The translations under genes were made by a program, and so were the position numbers. Of a stretch of DNA of 64,000 nucleotides, positions 43,701 through 51,337 are shown piece after piece. The DNA comes from an uncultured Clostridia bacterium. GTDB lineage: Bacteria > Bacillota > Clostridia > UBA1381. The DNA is taken from contig CANQJC010000002.1 of NCBI GenBank assembly GCA_947624165.1, forward strand, positions 1 to 64,000, in the 5' to 3' direction. Numbering within the stretch: the stretch's first letter is position 1; the number at the start of each line of letters is the position of its first letter. The notes below the pieces were generated by a model, which worked only from the letters and a program-made list of their open reading frames with translations, made no database searches and was not told the origin of the DNA.

Positions 43701-43866
43701 CGGATAAAACAAAACGAAGCAAAAGAGCCGCAGCCACGGCTATGATAATATATATACGCCCCGGCGCGCCGACGCGTTTTTTTCCCATCTGAGGAGCAAG
43801 AGAATAGTTCCACGCGGCGTACAATGCCACAAGCGCAAAGAAGATTGTAACCAGGATCCCAGCCAT
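40750..43866 (-). CDS. Large GT-C glycosyltransferase with PMT-type C-terminal half
   Basis: A 1038-residue polytopic membrane protein made of two GT-C-like halves. Residues 1-430 hold about 11 membrane segments with HETDMNCFIAWSNAVFENG and HDYPPGYMYVLYVIG in the first loops. Residues 470-600 form an inserted soluble beta domain (F5/8-like: VTLDLGNDYQINKIKYFLGS, FSLKEIGFVS). From about 620 a dolichyl-phosphate-mannose protein mannosyltransferase domain follows (FDEVYHARTAYEFVHG, EWTHPPLGK, SSKWNGIY). It probably transfers polyprenyl-linked sugar to proteins or glycans outside the membrane. Own promoter at 43903-43931. Confidence 0.82.
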   Translation of the reverse strand: MAGILVTIFFALVALYAAWNYSLAPQMGKKRVGAPGRIYIIIAVAAALLLRFVLSAVYKGHETDMNCFIAWSNAVFENGFGKFYTLDMFHDYPPGYMYVLYVIGAAQKLFSPVDGAQYLLVKLPALLCDAAAGVIIYKIAKNKFSDMSSALIASLYLFNPAAILNSALWGQVDAVYALLILLMIYFISEKKMTISYFMFALCILVKPQAFIFAPVLIGGIVENVFRDDFTRKKFLKNLGAGAAAIALVFLLALPFGIANVFEQYKATLASYPHMTVNAFNLWGALGMNWEDLTIPASVLSYILLAACAIYSFFIIIKSKDKSRFYVSGAVLAFFVYMLSVKMHDRYAFPSMVLMIAAFALTFNFHEYVMYGLISLSQFFNTAWVLFVYQTDMNKYYQSPVIVVASLINIALLIYAAQRSYRLYIENDLVSGKPLSGASKSKASASKKDKVEKKTVEIKNIIPKITRADIIAMIIITAVYSGIALRDLGDMHAPETEYTLSDAPVTLDLGNDYQINKIKYFLGSYELSANRNLSIRAKDSAGKNVYSETITDGDVFHWSEKAPNVSMRYVTLSTNGDKFSLKEIGFVSDDGTVITPVSASPDAAGTIFDEQDEVPDRSTFRNGTYFDEVYHARTAYEFVHGLSVYEWTHPPLGKLIIALGILLFGMCPFGWRIAGTVFGIIMVPIIYLFAKRLLKKTWLAVVTCILFTFDFMHFAQTRIATIDVYVTFFIMLMYYFMYKYYSSSLGTPLKKDLSYLAFSGIFMGFAVSSKWNGIYASLGLAVLFFITVYRRYKEYRAVLKDPSGETNGVSNGLIAYNFRSDMLKTFLWCVIFFVAVPLLIYGLSYIPYLNTPGQNGIGAIISNQKSMLAYHSHLDAEHSYSSRWYEWIIMKRPIWYYTGSVSDGVKEGISAFGNPLVWWVGIPAFMYMAYRIFKNKDKNSLFLIIAYLAQLVSWMGVSRVTFIYHYFPCVPFLTLMIGYSIYCIYEETKNKKNVMYAAFIYAALVIWLFVMFYPVLSGQPCNVDYVKNYLRWFNTWVLI

Positions 43867-43902
43867 TGAATATTCACCTCAAAAATAAATTCTCAATTAT
43901 AT

Positions 43903-43931
43903 ATTTTACTATATATTTGCGGCTTTGGCAA
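43903..43931 (-). promoter_or_regulatory. Promoter for the PMT-fumA transcript
   Basis: On the minus strand TTGCCA (43931-43926) and TAAAAT (43908-43903) are 17 nt apart. Confidence 0.65.
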
Positions 43932-43956
43932 GTAAAAACAAAAAAAGACGAAAAAT

Positions 43957-43986
43957 TTGTTTAAAGTGTCCGTTCGGGGGTATATA
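43957..43986 (+). promoter_or_regulatory. Possible promoter for hpf
   Basis: TTGTTT at 43957-43962 with TATATA from 43981 (18-nt spacer). The following leader is about 45 nt. Other sigma factors could also read this region. Confidence 0.45.
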
Positions 43987-44035
43987 TATACTAACAGGGA
44001 ATAAATTCCCGAATAACCTACAAGGAGTGAGACTT

Positions 44036-44575
44036 ATGAAGTTTAACATTATCGGCAGAAAGTACAATATGACGGACAGAATCAAGGAATACGTCGAGAA
44101 AAAGCTTTCAAAGCTTGACAAATTTTTCCGCGACGAATCGGAGGCGAGAGTTGTAATCGGAACTATCAAGGATAACGATTATATCGAAGCGACAATATAC
44201 GCCGGAGGAATGATATACAGAGCGGAAGCGTCGGACAGAGAGATTTTCGCCGCGATAGATAAAATAGTGGACGTTATCGAAAGACAGATAAGAAAGAATA
44301 AGACGCGTCTCGAAAAGAAGATAAAGAGAGACGCAACTCTCGACGATATGCTGATAAGCGGCGTTCCGTACAAGGGCGGCGAGGAGGAAAAGGAATTTGA
44401 GATCGTAAAGACAAAAAGATTTGTCGTTAAGCCGATGAGCAGCGAGGAAGCCGTATTGCAGATGAACCTTCTCGGTCACAGCTTTTTCGTATTCAAGAAT
44501 CAGGATACGGACGAGATGAATATCGTTTATAAAAGAAAAGACGGCAAATACGCCATTATAGAATCGATAGAATAA
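44036..44575 (+). CDS. hpf: Ribosome hibernation promoting factor, long form (HPF/RaiA)
   Basis: A 179-residue protein with an N-terminal RaiA domain (about residues 1-100; MKFNIIGRKYNMTDRIKEYVEKKLSKLDKFF) and a C-terminal dimerisation domain (about 120-179; RFVVKPMSSEEAVLQMNLLGHSFFVFKN). The long form pairs 70S ribosomes into inactive 100S dimers in stationary phase. AAGGAG lies 9 nt before ATG 44036; an upstream start at 43925 is rejected because the extra residues do not belong to the family. It shares a bidirectional terminator with the convergent RNase J gene. Confidence 0.93.
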   Translation: MKFNIIGRKYNMTDRIKEYVEKKLSKLDKFFRDESEARVVIGTIKDNDYIEATIYAGGMIYRAEASDREIFAAIDKIVDVIERQIRKNKTRLEKKIKRDATLDDMLISGVPYKGGEEEKEFEIVKTKRFVVKPMSSEEAVLQMNLLGHSFFVFKNQDTDEMNIVYKRKDGKYAIIESIE

Positions 44576-44587
44576 TATTGAATATAA

Positions 44588-44617
44588 AAAAACCCACGGA
44601 ATATTCCGTGGGTTTTT
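44588..44617. terminator. Bidirectional terminator between hpf and rnj
   Basis: AAACCCACGGAA and TTCCGTGGGTTT form a perfect palindrome around TA, flanked by an A-run on the left and a T-run on the right, so it works in both directions. Confidence 0.85.
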
Positions 44618-44620
44618 ATG

Positions 44621-46288
44621 TTAGATCTCTTCGATTATGGGCAGTATCATAGGCGAACGTTTAGTCTGTTCGTAGATATACCGCGCGACTGCGGATTTCA
44701 TGGAACTTTTAAGAGTCGACCAATCTATACTGCGTTTGCCGAGACACGTTTCAATACTGTCCGCGGCGACGGAACGAACGCCGTCTATAAGCGTTTCCGC
44801 TTCACGCACGTATACGAATCCGCGTGAAATTACGTCGGGTCGGGAAATCATCTCTTTGCTGTCGTGCGAGATCGTTGCGACGACAATTATAAGACCATCC
44901 TCCGAAAGATGCTTTCTGTCGCGCAGGACGATGTTTCCGACGTCGCCCACGCCGAGACCGTCCACAAGTATTTTGCCCGCGGGTACCGTTCCCGTGATTT
45001 TCGCGCTTTTTGCGTCAAGCTCGAGGACTTGACCGTTGGACAGAACAAAGCTGTTCTTTTCGGGTATTCCGACATTTGCGGCAAGCTCTTTATGCAGTAC
45101 GAGATGTCTGTGCTCTCCGTGAACGGGAATGAAAAATCTCGGCTTTGTGAGAGCAAGTATAAGCTTAAGCTCCTCCTGACAAGCGTGTCCCGAAACATGT
45201 ACGTCGGTAAGCGCGCTGTATACGACCTCGCAGCCGATTTTGAACAATTCGTTTATGACGCTTGAAACCGATTTTTCGTTGCCCGGTATAGGCGTCGCGC
45301 TGATTATGATAAGATCGTCTTTTGTGACCTCAACCTGGCGGTGGTCGGAAAATGCCATGCGCGTAAGCGCGCTCATCGGTTCGCCCTGCGAACCCGTTGT
45401 AATAATAACCACCTGATTCGGTCTGTATTTTTTGATATTGTCAATGTTGATCAAAACGCCCTCCGGCACCTTCATATATCCGAGAAGAATGGAGATCTCA
45501 ACGATATTTTCCATACTGCGTCCCGAAACGGCGACTTTACGCCCGTTTTTCGCTGCCGCGTCAATAATTTGCTGAACTCTGTGAACGTTTGACGCAAACG
45601 TAGCCACAATAATACGTTTGTTGCAGCCCTTGAAAATCTGTTCAAATCTTTCTCCGACGCTTCTTTCGCTCATCGTATAGCCCTGCCGTTCAACGTTCGT
45701 ACTGTCCGACATGAGCGCGAGAACGCCCTCCTTGCCAAGCTCGCCGAGCCTTGCCAAATCTATTACGTCGCCGACTATCGGCGTTGTGTCGATTTTGAAG
45801 TCTCCCATGTGAATTACCGTTCCGACGGGAGTTTTGATTGCAAGCGCGGCACTGTCGGCGATAGAGTGGTTGGTACGGATAAATTCGACGGAGAAATTCT
45901 GCCCCGCCTTTATCACGTTTCCGTGCTTGACACGCACGAGCTTTACGCTCGATAAGAGATTGTGTTCCTTAAGCTTATGTTCAACAAGTCCGATCGTAAG
46001 TCTCGTTCCGTAGACCGGCACGTTTATTGATTTAAGGAAATACGGCAGACCGCCGATGTGGTCTTCGTGACCGTGAGTAAGAAAAATGCCCTTTATTTTC
46101 GACCAGTTTTTTTCGAGATATGTTATGTCGTTTATAACCATATCCACGCCGGGCATATCGTCATCGGGGAAAGCCATACCGCAATCTACCATTATGATCT
46201 CATTTCCGAACTCGACTGCGGTCAGATTTTTTCCGATCTCATCAAGACCGCCCAATGGTATGATTTTCAGTTTTTTAGCTTTTGCCAC
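44621..46288 (-). CDS. rnj: Ribonuclease J
   Basis: A 555-residue metallo-beta-lactamase/beta-CASP ribonuclease with endonuclease and 5'-3' exonuclease activity in mRNA decay and rRNA maturation. The zinc motif THGHEDHIGG gives His72, His74, Asp76 and His77. DSTNVERQGYTMSE near residue 190, HVSGHACQEELKL near 365 and PVHGEHRHL near 389 complete the site. A C-terminal domain follows. The GTG start is preceded by GGAGGTGAAATA. A promoter lies at 46377-46406, and the leader of about 80 nt between has potential hairpins. Confidence 0.95.
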   Translation of the reverse strand: MAKAKKLKIIPLGGLDEIGKNLTAVEFGNEIIMVDCGMAFPDDDMPGVDMVINDITYLEKNWSKIKGIFLTHGHEDHIGGLPYFLKSINVPVYGTRLTIGLVEHKLKEHNLLSSVKLVRVKHGNVIKAGQNFSVEFIRTNHSIADSAALAIKTPVGTVIHMGDFKIDTTPIVGDVIDLARLGELGKEGVLALMSDSTNVERQGYTMSERSVGERFEQIFKGCNKRIIVATFASNVHRVQQIIDAAAKNGRKVAVSGRSMENIVEISILLGYMKVPEGVLINIDNIKKYRPNQVVIITTGSQGEPMSALTRMAFSDHRQVEVTKDDLIIISATPIPGNEKSVSSVINELFKIGCEVVYSALTDVHVSGHACQEELKLILALTKPRFFIPVHGEHRHLVLHKELAANVGIPEKNSFVLSNGQVLELDAKSAKITGTVPAGKILVDGLGVGDVGNIVLRDRKHLSEDGLIIVVATISHDSKEMISRPDVISRGFVYVREAETLIDGVRSVAADSIETCLGKRSIDWSTLKSSMKSAVARYIYEQTKRSPMILPIIEEI

Positions 46289-46376
46289 TATTTCACCTCC
46301 GTTATTAAATTTGATTATACGCCGCCTTTTTGTTCGCCGGCGGACGTATGTGTCCGATCATTATTACAACAATTAT

Positions 46377-46406
46377 ATTTTACCATAACTGCAAGTTAAT
46401 AGTCAA
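46377..46406 (-). promoter_or_regulatory. Promoter for rnj
   Basis: On the minus strand TTGACT (46406-46401) and TAAAAT (46382-46377) with an 18-nt spacer. Confidence 0.65.
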
Positions 46407-46434
46407 CCTAAATGTGAAAATATTTTTGACGCAC

Positions 46435-46463
46435 TTGATAAATCACGTTCTATATATTATAAT
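46435..46463 (+). promoter_or_regulatory. Sigma-A promoter for hydE
   Basis: TTGATA at 46435-46440 and consensus TATAAT at 46458-46463 with a 17-nt spacer, 20 nt before the hydE start. Confidence 0.75.
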
Positions 46464-46483
46464 GGTATACGGAGGAAATACCC

Positions 46484-47500
46484 ATGGATATAAAAACGAT
46501 GAACGCACAAGATATCGCCTGCGTTATAGAGGATAATAAAAACGGACCGAGCGATGAACTTCTTGCCGCCGCGGCGCAAACGCGCGATAAATATTACGGC
46601 AGGGAAATATTCGTGCGCGGTCTTATAGAGTTTACAAATTACTGCAAAAACGGCTGCTATTACTGCGGCATACGGGCGCAAAACAAAAACGCGCATCGTT
46701 ACCGCCTTACCGAGACGGAAATAATGGAGTGCGTCGACCAAGGACACAGACTGGGCTTTCGCACGTTCGTTCTTCAGGGCGGCGAGGATAAATATTTTAC
46801 AGACGAGCGTATCTGCGGTATAATTTACGCCGTCAAGTCGAAATATCCCGAATGTGCCGTGACCCTCTCGATAGGCGAAAAGACGAAGGAAAGCTACCGC
46901 GCTTACAGAGACGCGGGCGCGGACAGGTATCTCCTGCGGCACGAGACTGCCGACGAAGCGCATTACGCGAAGCTTCATCCCCAAAGTATGTCTCTCGAAA
47001 ACAGAAAAAAATGTCTCTACACTCTGCGCGAGCTGGGCTATCAGGTCGGAGCGGGATTTATGGTAGGCTCGCCGTATCAAACGAGCAGGGAGCTTGCGTC
47101 CGATCTGCTCTTTCTGAAGGATTTAAAACCGCATATGGTGGGGATAGGTCCTTTCATACCGCATTCAATGACGCCGTTTGCACACGAAAGCGGCGGCAGC
47201 GTGGCTCTCACGCTCACAATGCTCGCGCTGACGCGGCTCATGCTGCCCAAGACCCTCATTCCCTCCACGACCGCGCTCGGGACTGCCGACGCGATGGGAC
47301 GCGAAAAGGGCTTCGCGGCGGGGGCGAATGTCGTAATGCCGAATCTTTCGCCCGTATCGGTGCGCGCGGACTATTCGCTCTACGACAATAAAATCTGTAC
47401 GGGAGACGAAGCGGCCCAATGTATCGTGTGTCTGAAAAATCGTATCGAGCGCGCGGGATATGAAATGAATATGGGACGCGGCGACTCGCTTATGGATTAA
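46484..47500 (+). CDS. hydE: [FeFe] hydrogenase maturase HydE (radical SAM)
   Basis: A 338-residue radical SAM enzyme with the C-X3-C-X2-C cluster site CKNGCYYC at Cys54, Cys58 and Cys61. FVLQGGEDKYFTDERI, LRHETADEAHYAKLHP and VGIGPFIPHSMTPF are typical of HydE rather than BioB or PylB. HydE helps to build the 2Fe subcluster of [FeFe] hydrogenase with HydF and HydG, which are not in this window. It heads an apparent operon with a PLP lyase, a CpXC protein and a pseudouridine synthase. CGGAGG precedes the ATG. Confidence 0.88.
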   Translation: MDIKTMNAQDIACVIEDNKNGPSDELLAAAAQTRDKYYGREIFVRGLIEFTNYCKNGCYYCGIRAQNKNAHRYRLTETEIMECVDQGHRLGFRTFVLQGGEDKYFTDERICGIIYAVKSKYPECAVTLSIGEKTKESYRAYRDAGADRYLLRHETADEAHYAKLHPQSMSLENRKKCLYTLRELGYQVGAGFMVGSPYQTSRELASDLLFLKDLKPHMVGIGPFIPHSMTPFAHESGGSVALTLTMLALTRLMLPKTLIPSTTALGTADAMGREKGFAAGANVVMPNLSPVSVRADYSLYDNKICTGDEAAQCIVCLKNRIERAGYEMNMGRGDSLMD

Positions 47501-47520
47501 AAACGGAAAGGAATCGACAA

Positions 47521-48801
47521 ATGAATAAGAATGAATTTATAAAAAACAGCTTCGGTATATGCGACAAGGCTATCGCCGTTGTCGAAGAAGCGGAAAACGA
47601 GGTGCGCGGCAGGTTTAAACATATAGACGACAATGCGGAAATAAATCAGTTTCGCGTAATGAAGGCGTTTTCCGACAACCGCGTGTCCGACAGCCATTTC
47701 GTCGAAACGACGGGCTACGGTTACGACGACGCGGGACGAGACACTCTCGACAGGGTGTACGCGGATATATTCGGCGCGGAGGACGCTCTCGTGCGTCATA
47801 ATTTTATTTCCGGCACGCACACGATATCGACCGCGCTGTTCGGCGTGCTTCGTCCGGGCGACACGCTTATGAGCGTAACGGGAAAGCCGTACGATACTCT
47901 CGGCGAAGTGATAGGAACGGAGGGCGGCGAAGGCAACGGCTCGCTTAAGGATTTCGGTGTGGAATATTTACAGACCGAGCTTAGGAGCGACGGCACGCCC
48001 GATTTTGACGCGATCAAAGACGCTCTTGAAAAGAAAGAGATAAAAGCCGTCGCAATACAGCGTTCGAGGGGGTACGGCAGACGACCGACATACAGCGCGA
48101 GGGAGATCGGAGATATAGTTTCGTTTGTAAAAGGTATATCCCCGAAAACCGTGTGCATAGTCGACAATTGTTACGGCGAGTTTGTCGACACGGAGGAGCC
48201 GACGGCTTTCGGAGCGGATATCGCCGCGGGCTCGCTGATAAAAAATCCCGGGGGAGGACTTGCGCTTACCGGCGGTTATATAGCGGGAAAGAAAAAATAC
48301 GTCGAGCTTTGCGCTTACAGACTAACGTCTGTCGGTATAGGCAGAGAAGCGGGAGCTTCGCTCGGCTTTAACCGACGTATGTATCAGGGACTTTTTACCG
48401 CTCCGCATACGGTCGCGCAGGCTCTTAAAGCCGCCGTGCTTTGCGGCGCGGTGTTTGAAAAGCTCGGTTTTGAAACCGAACCCAAGCCGACGGAGGAACG
48501 TCACGATATCATTCAGTCCGTGATATTTGGCAGCAAGGAAAGACTGTGCGCTTTCTGCGAAGGAATACAGAAGGGCGCGCCTGTTGACAGCTTCGTTACG
48601 CCCGAACCGTGGGACATGCCAGGATACAGCTCGCAGGTCATAATGGCGGCGGGGGCGTTCGTACAGGGCGCGTCGATCGAGCTGAGCGCGGACGCGCCTA
48701 TCAGACCGCCGTATATCGCGTATATGCAGGGCGGCTTGACATATGAAAGCGCGAAGCTCGGCATAACGGTCGCGGCGGATAAAATAATCAACATGGAATG
48801 A
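47521..48801 (+). CDS. Methionine gamma-lyase family / aluminium-resistance-like PLP protein
   Basis: A 426-residue fold-type I PLP enzyme of the YnbB group, annotated as methionine gamma-lyase family or aluminium resistance protein. RVSDSHFVETTGYGYDDAGRD near residue 55, HNFISGTHTISTALFGVLRPGD near 97, VDNCYGEFVDTEEPT near 213 and the putative PLP lysine in GSLIKNPGGGLA near 242 are characteristic. The reaction is not established for most members. It lies 20 nt after hydE with AAAGG before the ATG. Confidence 0.85.
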   Translation: MNKNEFIKNSFGICDKAIAVVEEAENEVRGRFKHIDDNAEINQFRVMKAFSDNRVSDSHFVETTGYGYDDAGRDTLDRVYADIFGAEDALVRHNFISGTHTISTALFGVLRPGDTLMSVTGKPYDTLGEVIGTEGGEGNGSLKDFGVEYLQTELRSDGTPDFDAIKDALEKKEIKAVAIQRSRGYGRRPTYSAREIGDIVSFVKGISPKTVCIVDNCYGEFVDTEEPTAFGADIAAGSLIKNPGGGLALTGGYIAGKKKYVELCAYRLTSVGIGREAGASLGFNRRMYQGLFTAPHTVAQALKAAVLCGAVFEKLGFETEPKPTEERHDIIQSVIFGSKERLCAFCEGIQKGAPVDSFVTPEPWDMPGYSSQVIMAAGAFVQGASIELSADAPIRPPYIAYMQGGLTYESAKLGITVAADKIINME

Positions 48802-48831
48802 CGCTATTTGCGTTACGGAGGTAATTTTATA

Positions 48832-49497
48832 ATGAGTCTTAATTCAAAACGCGAGGTCCAATGCCCGCGATGTTCGCAGTTTACCGAAGTGACGGTCTGG
48901 GATTCCGTGACCGTGCGCGACAGCGCGGACTTAAAGCGTGATCTGCTTTCGGGAAAAATCAATATGTTTCGATGCCCGTCCTGTTCGTACAGCGCGCTGA
49001 TGCCCGACCCCATGCTTTATCACGACGAGGACAGAAAGCTTATGATATCCTTTTCACCGTGCGCCGACGACGATGTAAAGCGCAGGCTTTACGAAAACGT
49101 TGTTAAGACCTCCGAGAAATCGGGGGAACTGAAAAAGCTCGAAGGCTATAATCTCAGGTTTGTAACGGATTATAACGAGCTTCTCGAAAAAATTCTTATA
49201 TTCGACAACGATCTCAGCGACAAGACGGTAGAGGTGATAAAGCTGATGATTTTGTCGCAGGACGCAGACAAAGCGGATAACCGTGTCTGCCGCTTCGGAA
49301 AGTGTGAAAACGGAGTTATGGAATTTATGATTTATGATTCGAAAGAAGCCATGACATATACTTCATCGGTCCCGTCGGAAACATACGACGCGGTAAACGC
49401 CGGCTTGCGCGAGTCGGGCGTGAAACCGTACAGCTTCGGTTGGGAGATAGTGGACGCATCATACGCCGCGAGACTTCTCACGGGCTTTAACGGCTGA
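48832..49497 (+). CDS. CpXC domain protein
   Basis: A 221-residue cytosolic protein with two CPxC pairs in its first 60 residues (CPRC near 12 and CPSC near 49) matching the CpXC domain, a probable zinc-binding module of unknown function. The C-terminal half is alpha/beta with no recognisable enzyme motif. ATG 48832 follows CGGAGG. Its stop overlaps the start of the pseudouridine synthase by 1 nt. Related CpXC proteins are scattered in gut Clostridia. Confidence 0.75.
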   Translation: MSLNSKREVQCPRCSQFTEVTVWDSVTVRDSADLKRDLLSGKINMFRCPSCSYSALMPDPMLYHDEDRKLMISFSPCADDDVKRRLYENVVKTSEKSGELKKLEGYNLRFVTDYNELLEKILIFDNDLSDKTVEVIKLMILSQDADKADNRVCRFGKCENGVMEFMIYDSKEAMTYTSSVPSETYDAVNAGLRESGVKPYSFGWEIVDASYAARLLTGFNG

Positions 49498-50402
49498 TGG
49501 AAAGGGTAATAAGCCGCAGAGTTTCGGCGGAGCTTGACGGAGTTAACGTGCTCACGGTGCTGAAAAAAGAGCTGGGTATGTCGACGAGTCTCATTAAAGA
49601 ATTGAAAAAGAGCGTCGACGGACTGCTTTTAAACGGCGTGAGGACGCGTACCGTGGACGCTGTGAAGGAAGGCGACGTTGTGAGCGTGACGCTGCGCGAC
49701 GAAAAAGGCGCGGCTATACCGCCCGCCGACATTCGCTTCGGCGTGGCTTACGAAGACGAGGATATTATGGTAGTCGTCAAGCCGGCGGGAATACCGACGC
49801 ATCCCGTACCGGGAAATTACGAAAATACGCTTGCGAACGGCGTAATACGATATTATTTAAACAAGGGCGAGGAACGCGTTTTCCGTGCCGTCAATCGTCT
49901 TGACAAGGATACGTCGGGACTTATGGTCACGACGAAAAACGCGTATGCCCAGGCGCGTCTTTGCGCTATGCTGCATACAAATGACTTTGTAAGGAAATAC
50001 CGATGTATCGTATGCGGAGACGTCGAAAGGGGAGGGACTGTCGACGCGCCGATCGCCGTAAGAGACGGCGCGCTTAAACGCGTGATATCCGAGGAGGGCA
50101 AGCGCGCGGTCACGCATTACAAAACTCTGGAACGCTTAAACGGCTACACGCTGCTTGAGGTCGCGCTTGAAACGGGACGCACGCATCAGATACGCGCTCA
50201 TATGGCGCATATCGGTCACCCGATTGCCGGAGACTGGCTTTACGGGACGGAGGATAAGGAAAACATACCGCGTCAGATGCTTCATTCCTCATACTTAAGC
50301 TTTGTCCACCCCGTAAGCGGGGAAAAGCTTGTGATTGAAAGTGATATTCCACAGGATATGCAGGATTTTATCGAAAAAACTTTTTTAAAGTTATTGAAAT
50401 AA
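49497..50402 (+). CDS. RluA-family pseudouridine synthase
   Basis: A 301-residue pseudouridine synthase. A short S4-like N-terminus is followed by DEDIMVVVKPAGIPTHPVPG, the catalytic NRLDKDTSGLMV (near residue 131), and LETGRTHQIRAHMAHIGHPI (near 225). It modifies rRNA or tRNA, but target cannot be assigned by sequence. It overlaps the CpXC gene by one base (TGATG), so it is the last gene of the hydE transcript. It is a paralogue of rluD at 32417. Confidence 0.88.
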   Translation: MERVISRRVSAELDGVNVLTVLKKELGMSTSLIKELKKSVDGLLLNGVRTRTVDAVKEGDVVSVTLRDEKGAAIPPADIRFGVAYEDEDIMVVVKPAGIPTHPVPGNYENTLANGVIRYYLNKGEERVFRAVNRLDKDTSGLMVTTKNAYAQARLCAMLHTNDFVRKYRCIVCGDVERGGTVDAPIAVRDGALKRVISEEGKRAVTHYKTLERLNGYTLLEVALETGRTHQIRAHMAHIGHPIAGDWLYGTEDKENIPRQMLHSSYLSFVHPVSGEKLVIESDIPQDMQDFIEKTFLKLLK

Positions 50403-50422
50403 TTTAAAAAATATGATATTAT
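50394..50422 (+). promoter_or_regulatory. Sigma-A promoter for nfnAB
   Basis: TTGAAA at 50394-50399 (inside the end of the previous gene) and TATTAT at 50417-50422 with a 17-nt spacer. Confidence 0.65.
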
Positions 50423-50471
50423 AAATTTCGGTGTGAATACAGTTAAAAAATAAAATTTAAGAGGTGATATA

Positions 50472-51323
50472 ATGGGTTACAAAATTGTTAAAAAAGACGT
50501 ACTCAACCCGCAGATCTTTTTGATGGAGGTCGAAGCTCCTCTGATCGCCAAGAAAGCGGAGCCGGGTCAGTTCATAATTTTGAGAATTGACGAGTACGGC
50601 GAGAGAGTTCCTTTCACGATTGCCGATTATGACCGTGAAAAGGGAACCGTTACGATCATTGTACAAATTGTCGGCAAGACGACGAGAGACCTTGCGCAGG
50701 TAGAGGAGGGAGCGGAGCTTCTCGATTTCGCCGGTCCTTTGGGTATGCCGACGCCGCTGGAGGGATTGAAGAAGGTCGCCGTGATAGGCGGCGGTCTCGG
50801 TACGGCTATCGCTTACCCGCAGGCTAAGAAGCTGCATAAGCTCGGCGCGGACGTGACCGTTATCACAGGCTTCAGAAACAAGGAGCTTATTATCCTTGAG
50901 GACGAGCTGAAAGCCGTTTCAAATAAGCTTATCGTCGCGACGGACGACGGCTCGAACGGCAACAAGGGCTTCGTGACCGATATGCTCCAGAAGGAGATCG
51001 ACGCGGGAGAAAAGTTTGACGAGGTTATCGCCATAGGCCCGCTCGTAATGATGAAGTTCGTGTGCAAGCTGACGGAAAAGTACGATATTCCCACAACGGT
51101 TTCCATGAACCCCGTTATGATCGACGGTACGGGTATGTGCGGCGGCTGCCGTATAACCGTAGACGGTGAAACGAAATTCGCGTGCGTGGATGGCCCCGAC
51201 TTCGACGGACATAAAATCGATTGGGACAGCGCAATGAAACGCGGCGGAATGTTTAAGGAATATGAAAAGAAATCATGCGAGGAAGGTCGCTGTCGTATCG
51301 GCAGAACCAACGCGCAGGACTAA
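50472..51323 (+). CDS. nfnA: NfnA: NADH-dependent reduced ferredoxin:NADP+ oxidoreductase, FAD/[2Fe-2S] subunit
   Basis: A 283-residue ferredoxin-NADP reductase-like subunit: FAD domain (residues 1-98; PGQFIILRIDEYGERVPFTIADYD), NAD domain (99-220; VAVIGGGLGTAIAYPQAKKL) and a C-terminal [2Fe-2S] site (MCGGCRITV and FACVDG near residues 217-240). With NfnB it couples NADH and reduced ferredoxin to NADPH formation by flavin-based electron bifurcation in anaerobes. The same fold occurs in dihydroorotate dehydrogenase PyrK, but the adjacent GltD-like gene identifies the Nfn pair. GAGGTG precedes the ATG. Confidence 0.88.
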   Translation: MGYKIVKKDVLNPQIFLMEVEAPLIAKKAEPGQFIILRIDEYGERVPFTIADYDREKGTVTIIVQIVGKTTRDLAQVEEGAELLDFAGPLGMPTPLEGLKKVAVIGGGLGTAIAYPQAKKLHKLGADVTVITGFRNKELIILEDELKAVSNKLIVATDDGSNGNKGFVTDMLQKEIDAGEKFDEVIAIGPLVMMKFVCKLTEKYDIPTTVSMNPVMIDGTGMCGGCRITVDGETKFACVDGPDFDGHKIDWDSAMKRGGMFKEYEKKSCEEGRCRIGRTNAQD

Positions 51324-51337
51324 GGAGGGGTTGAGTT

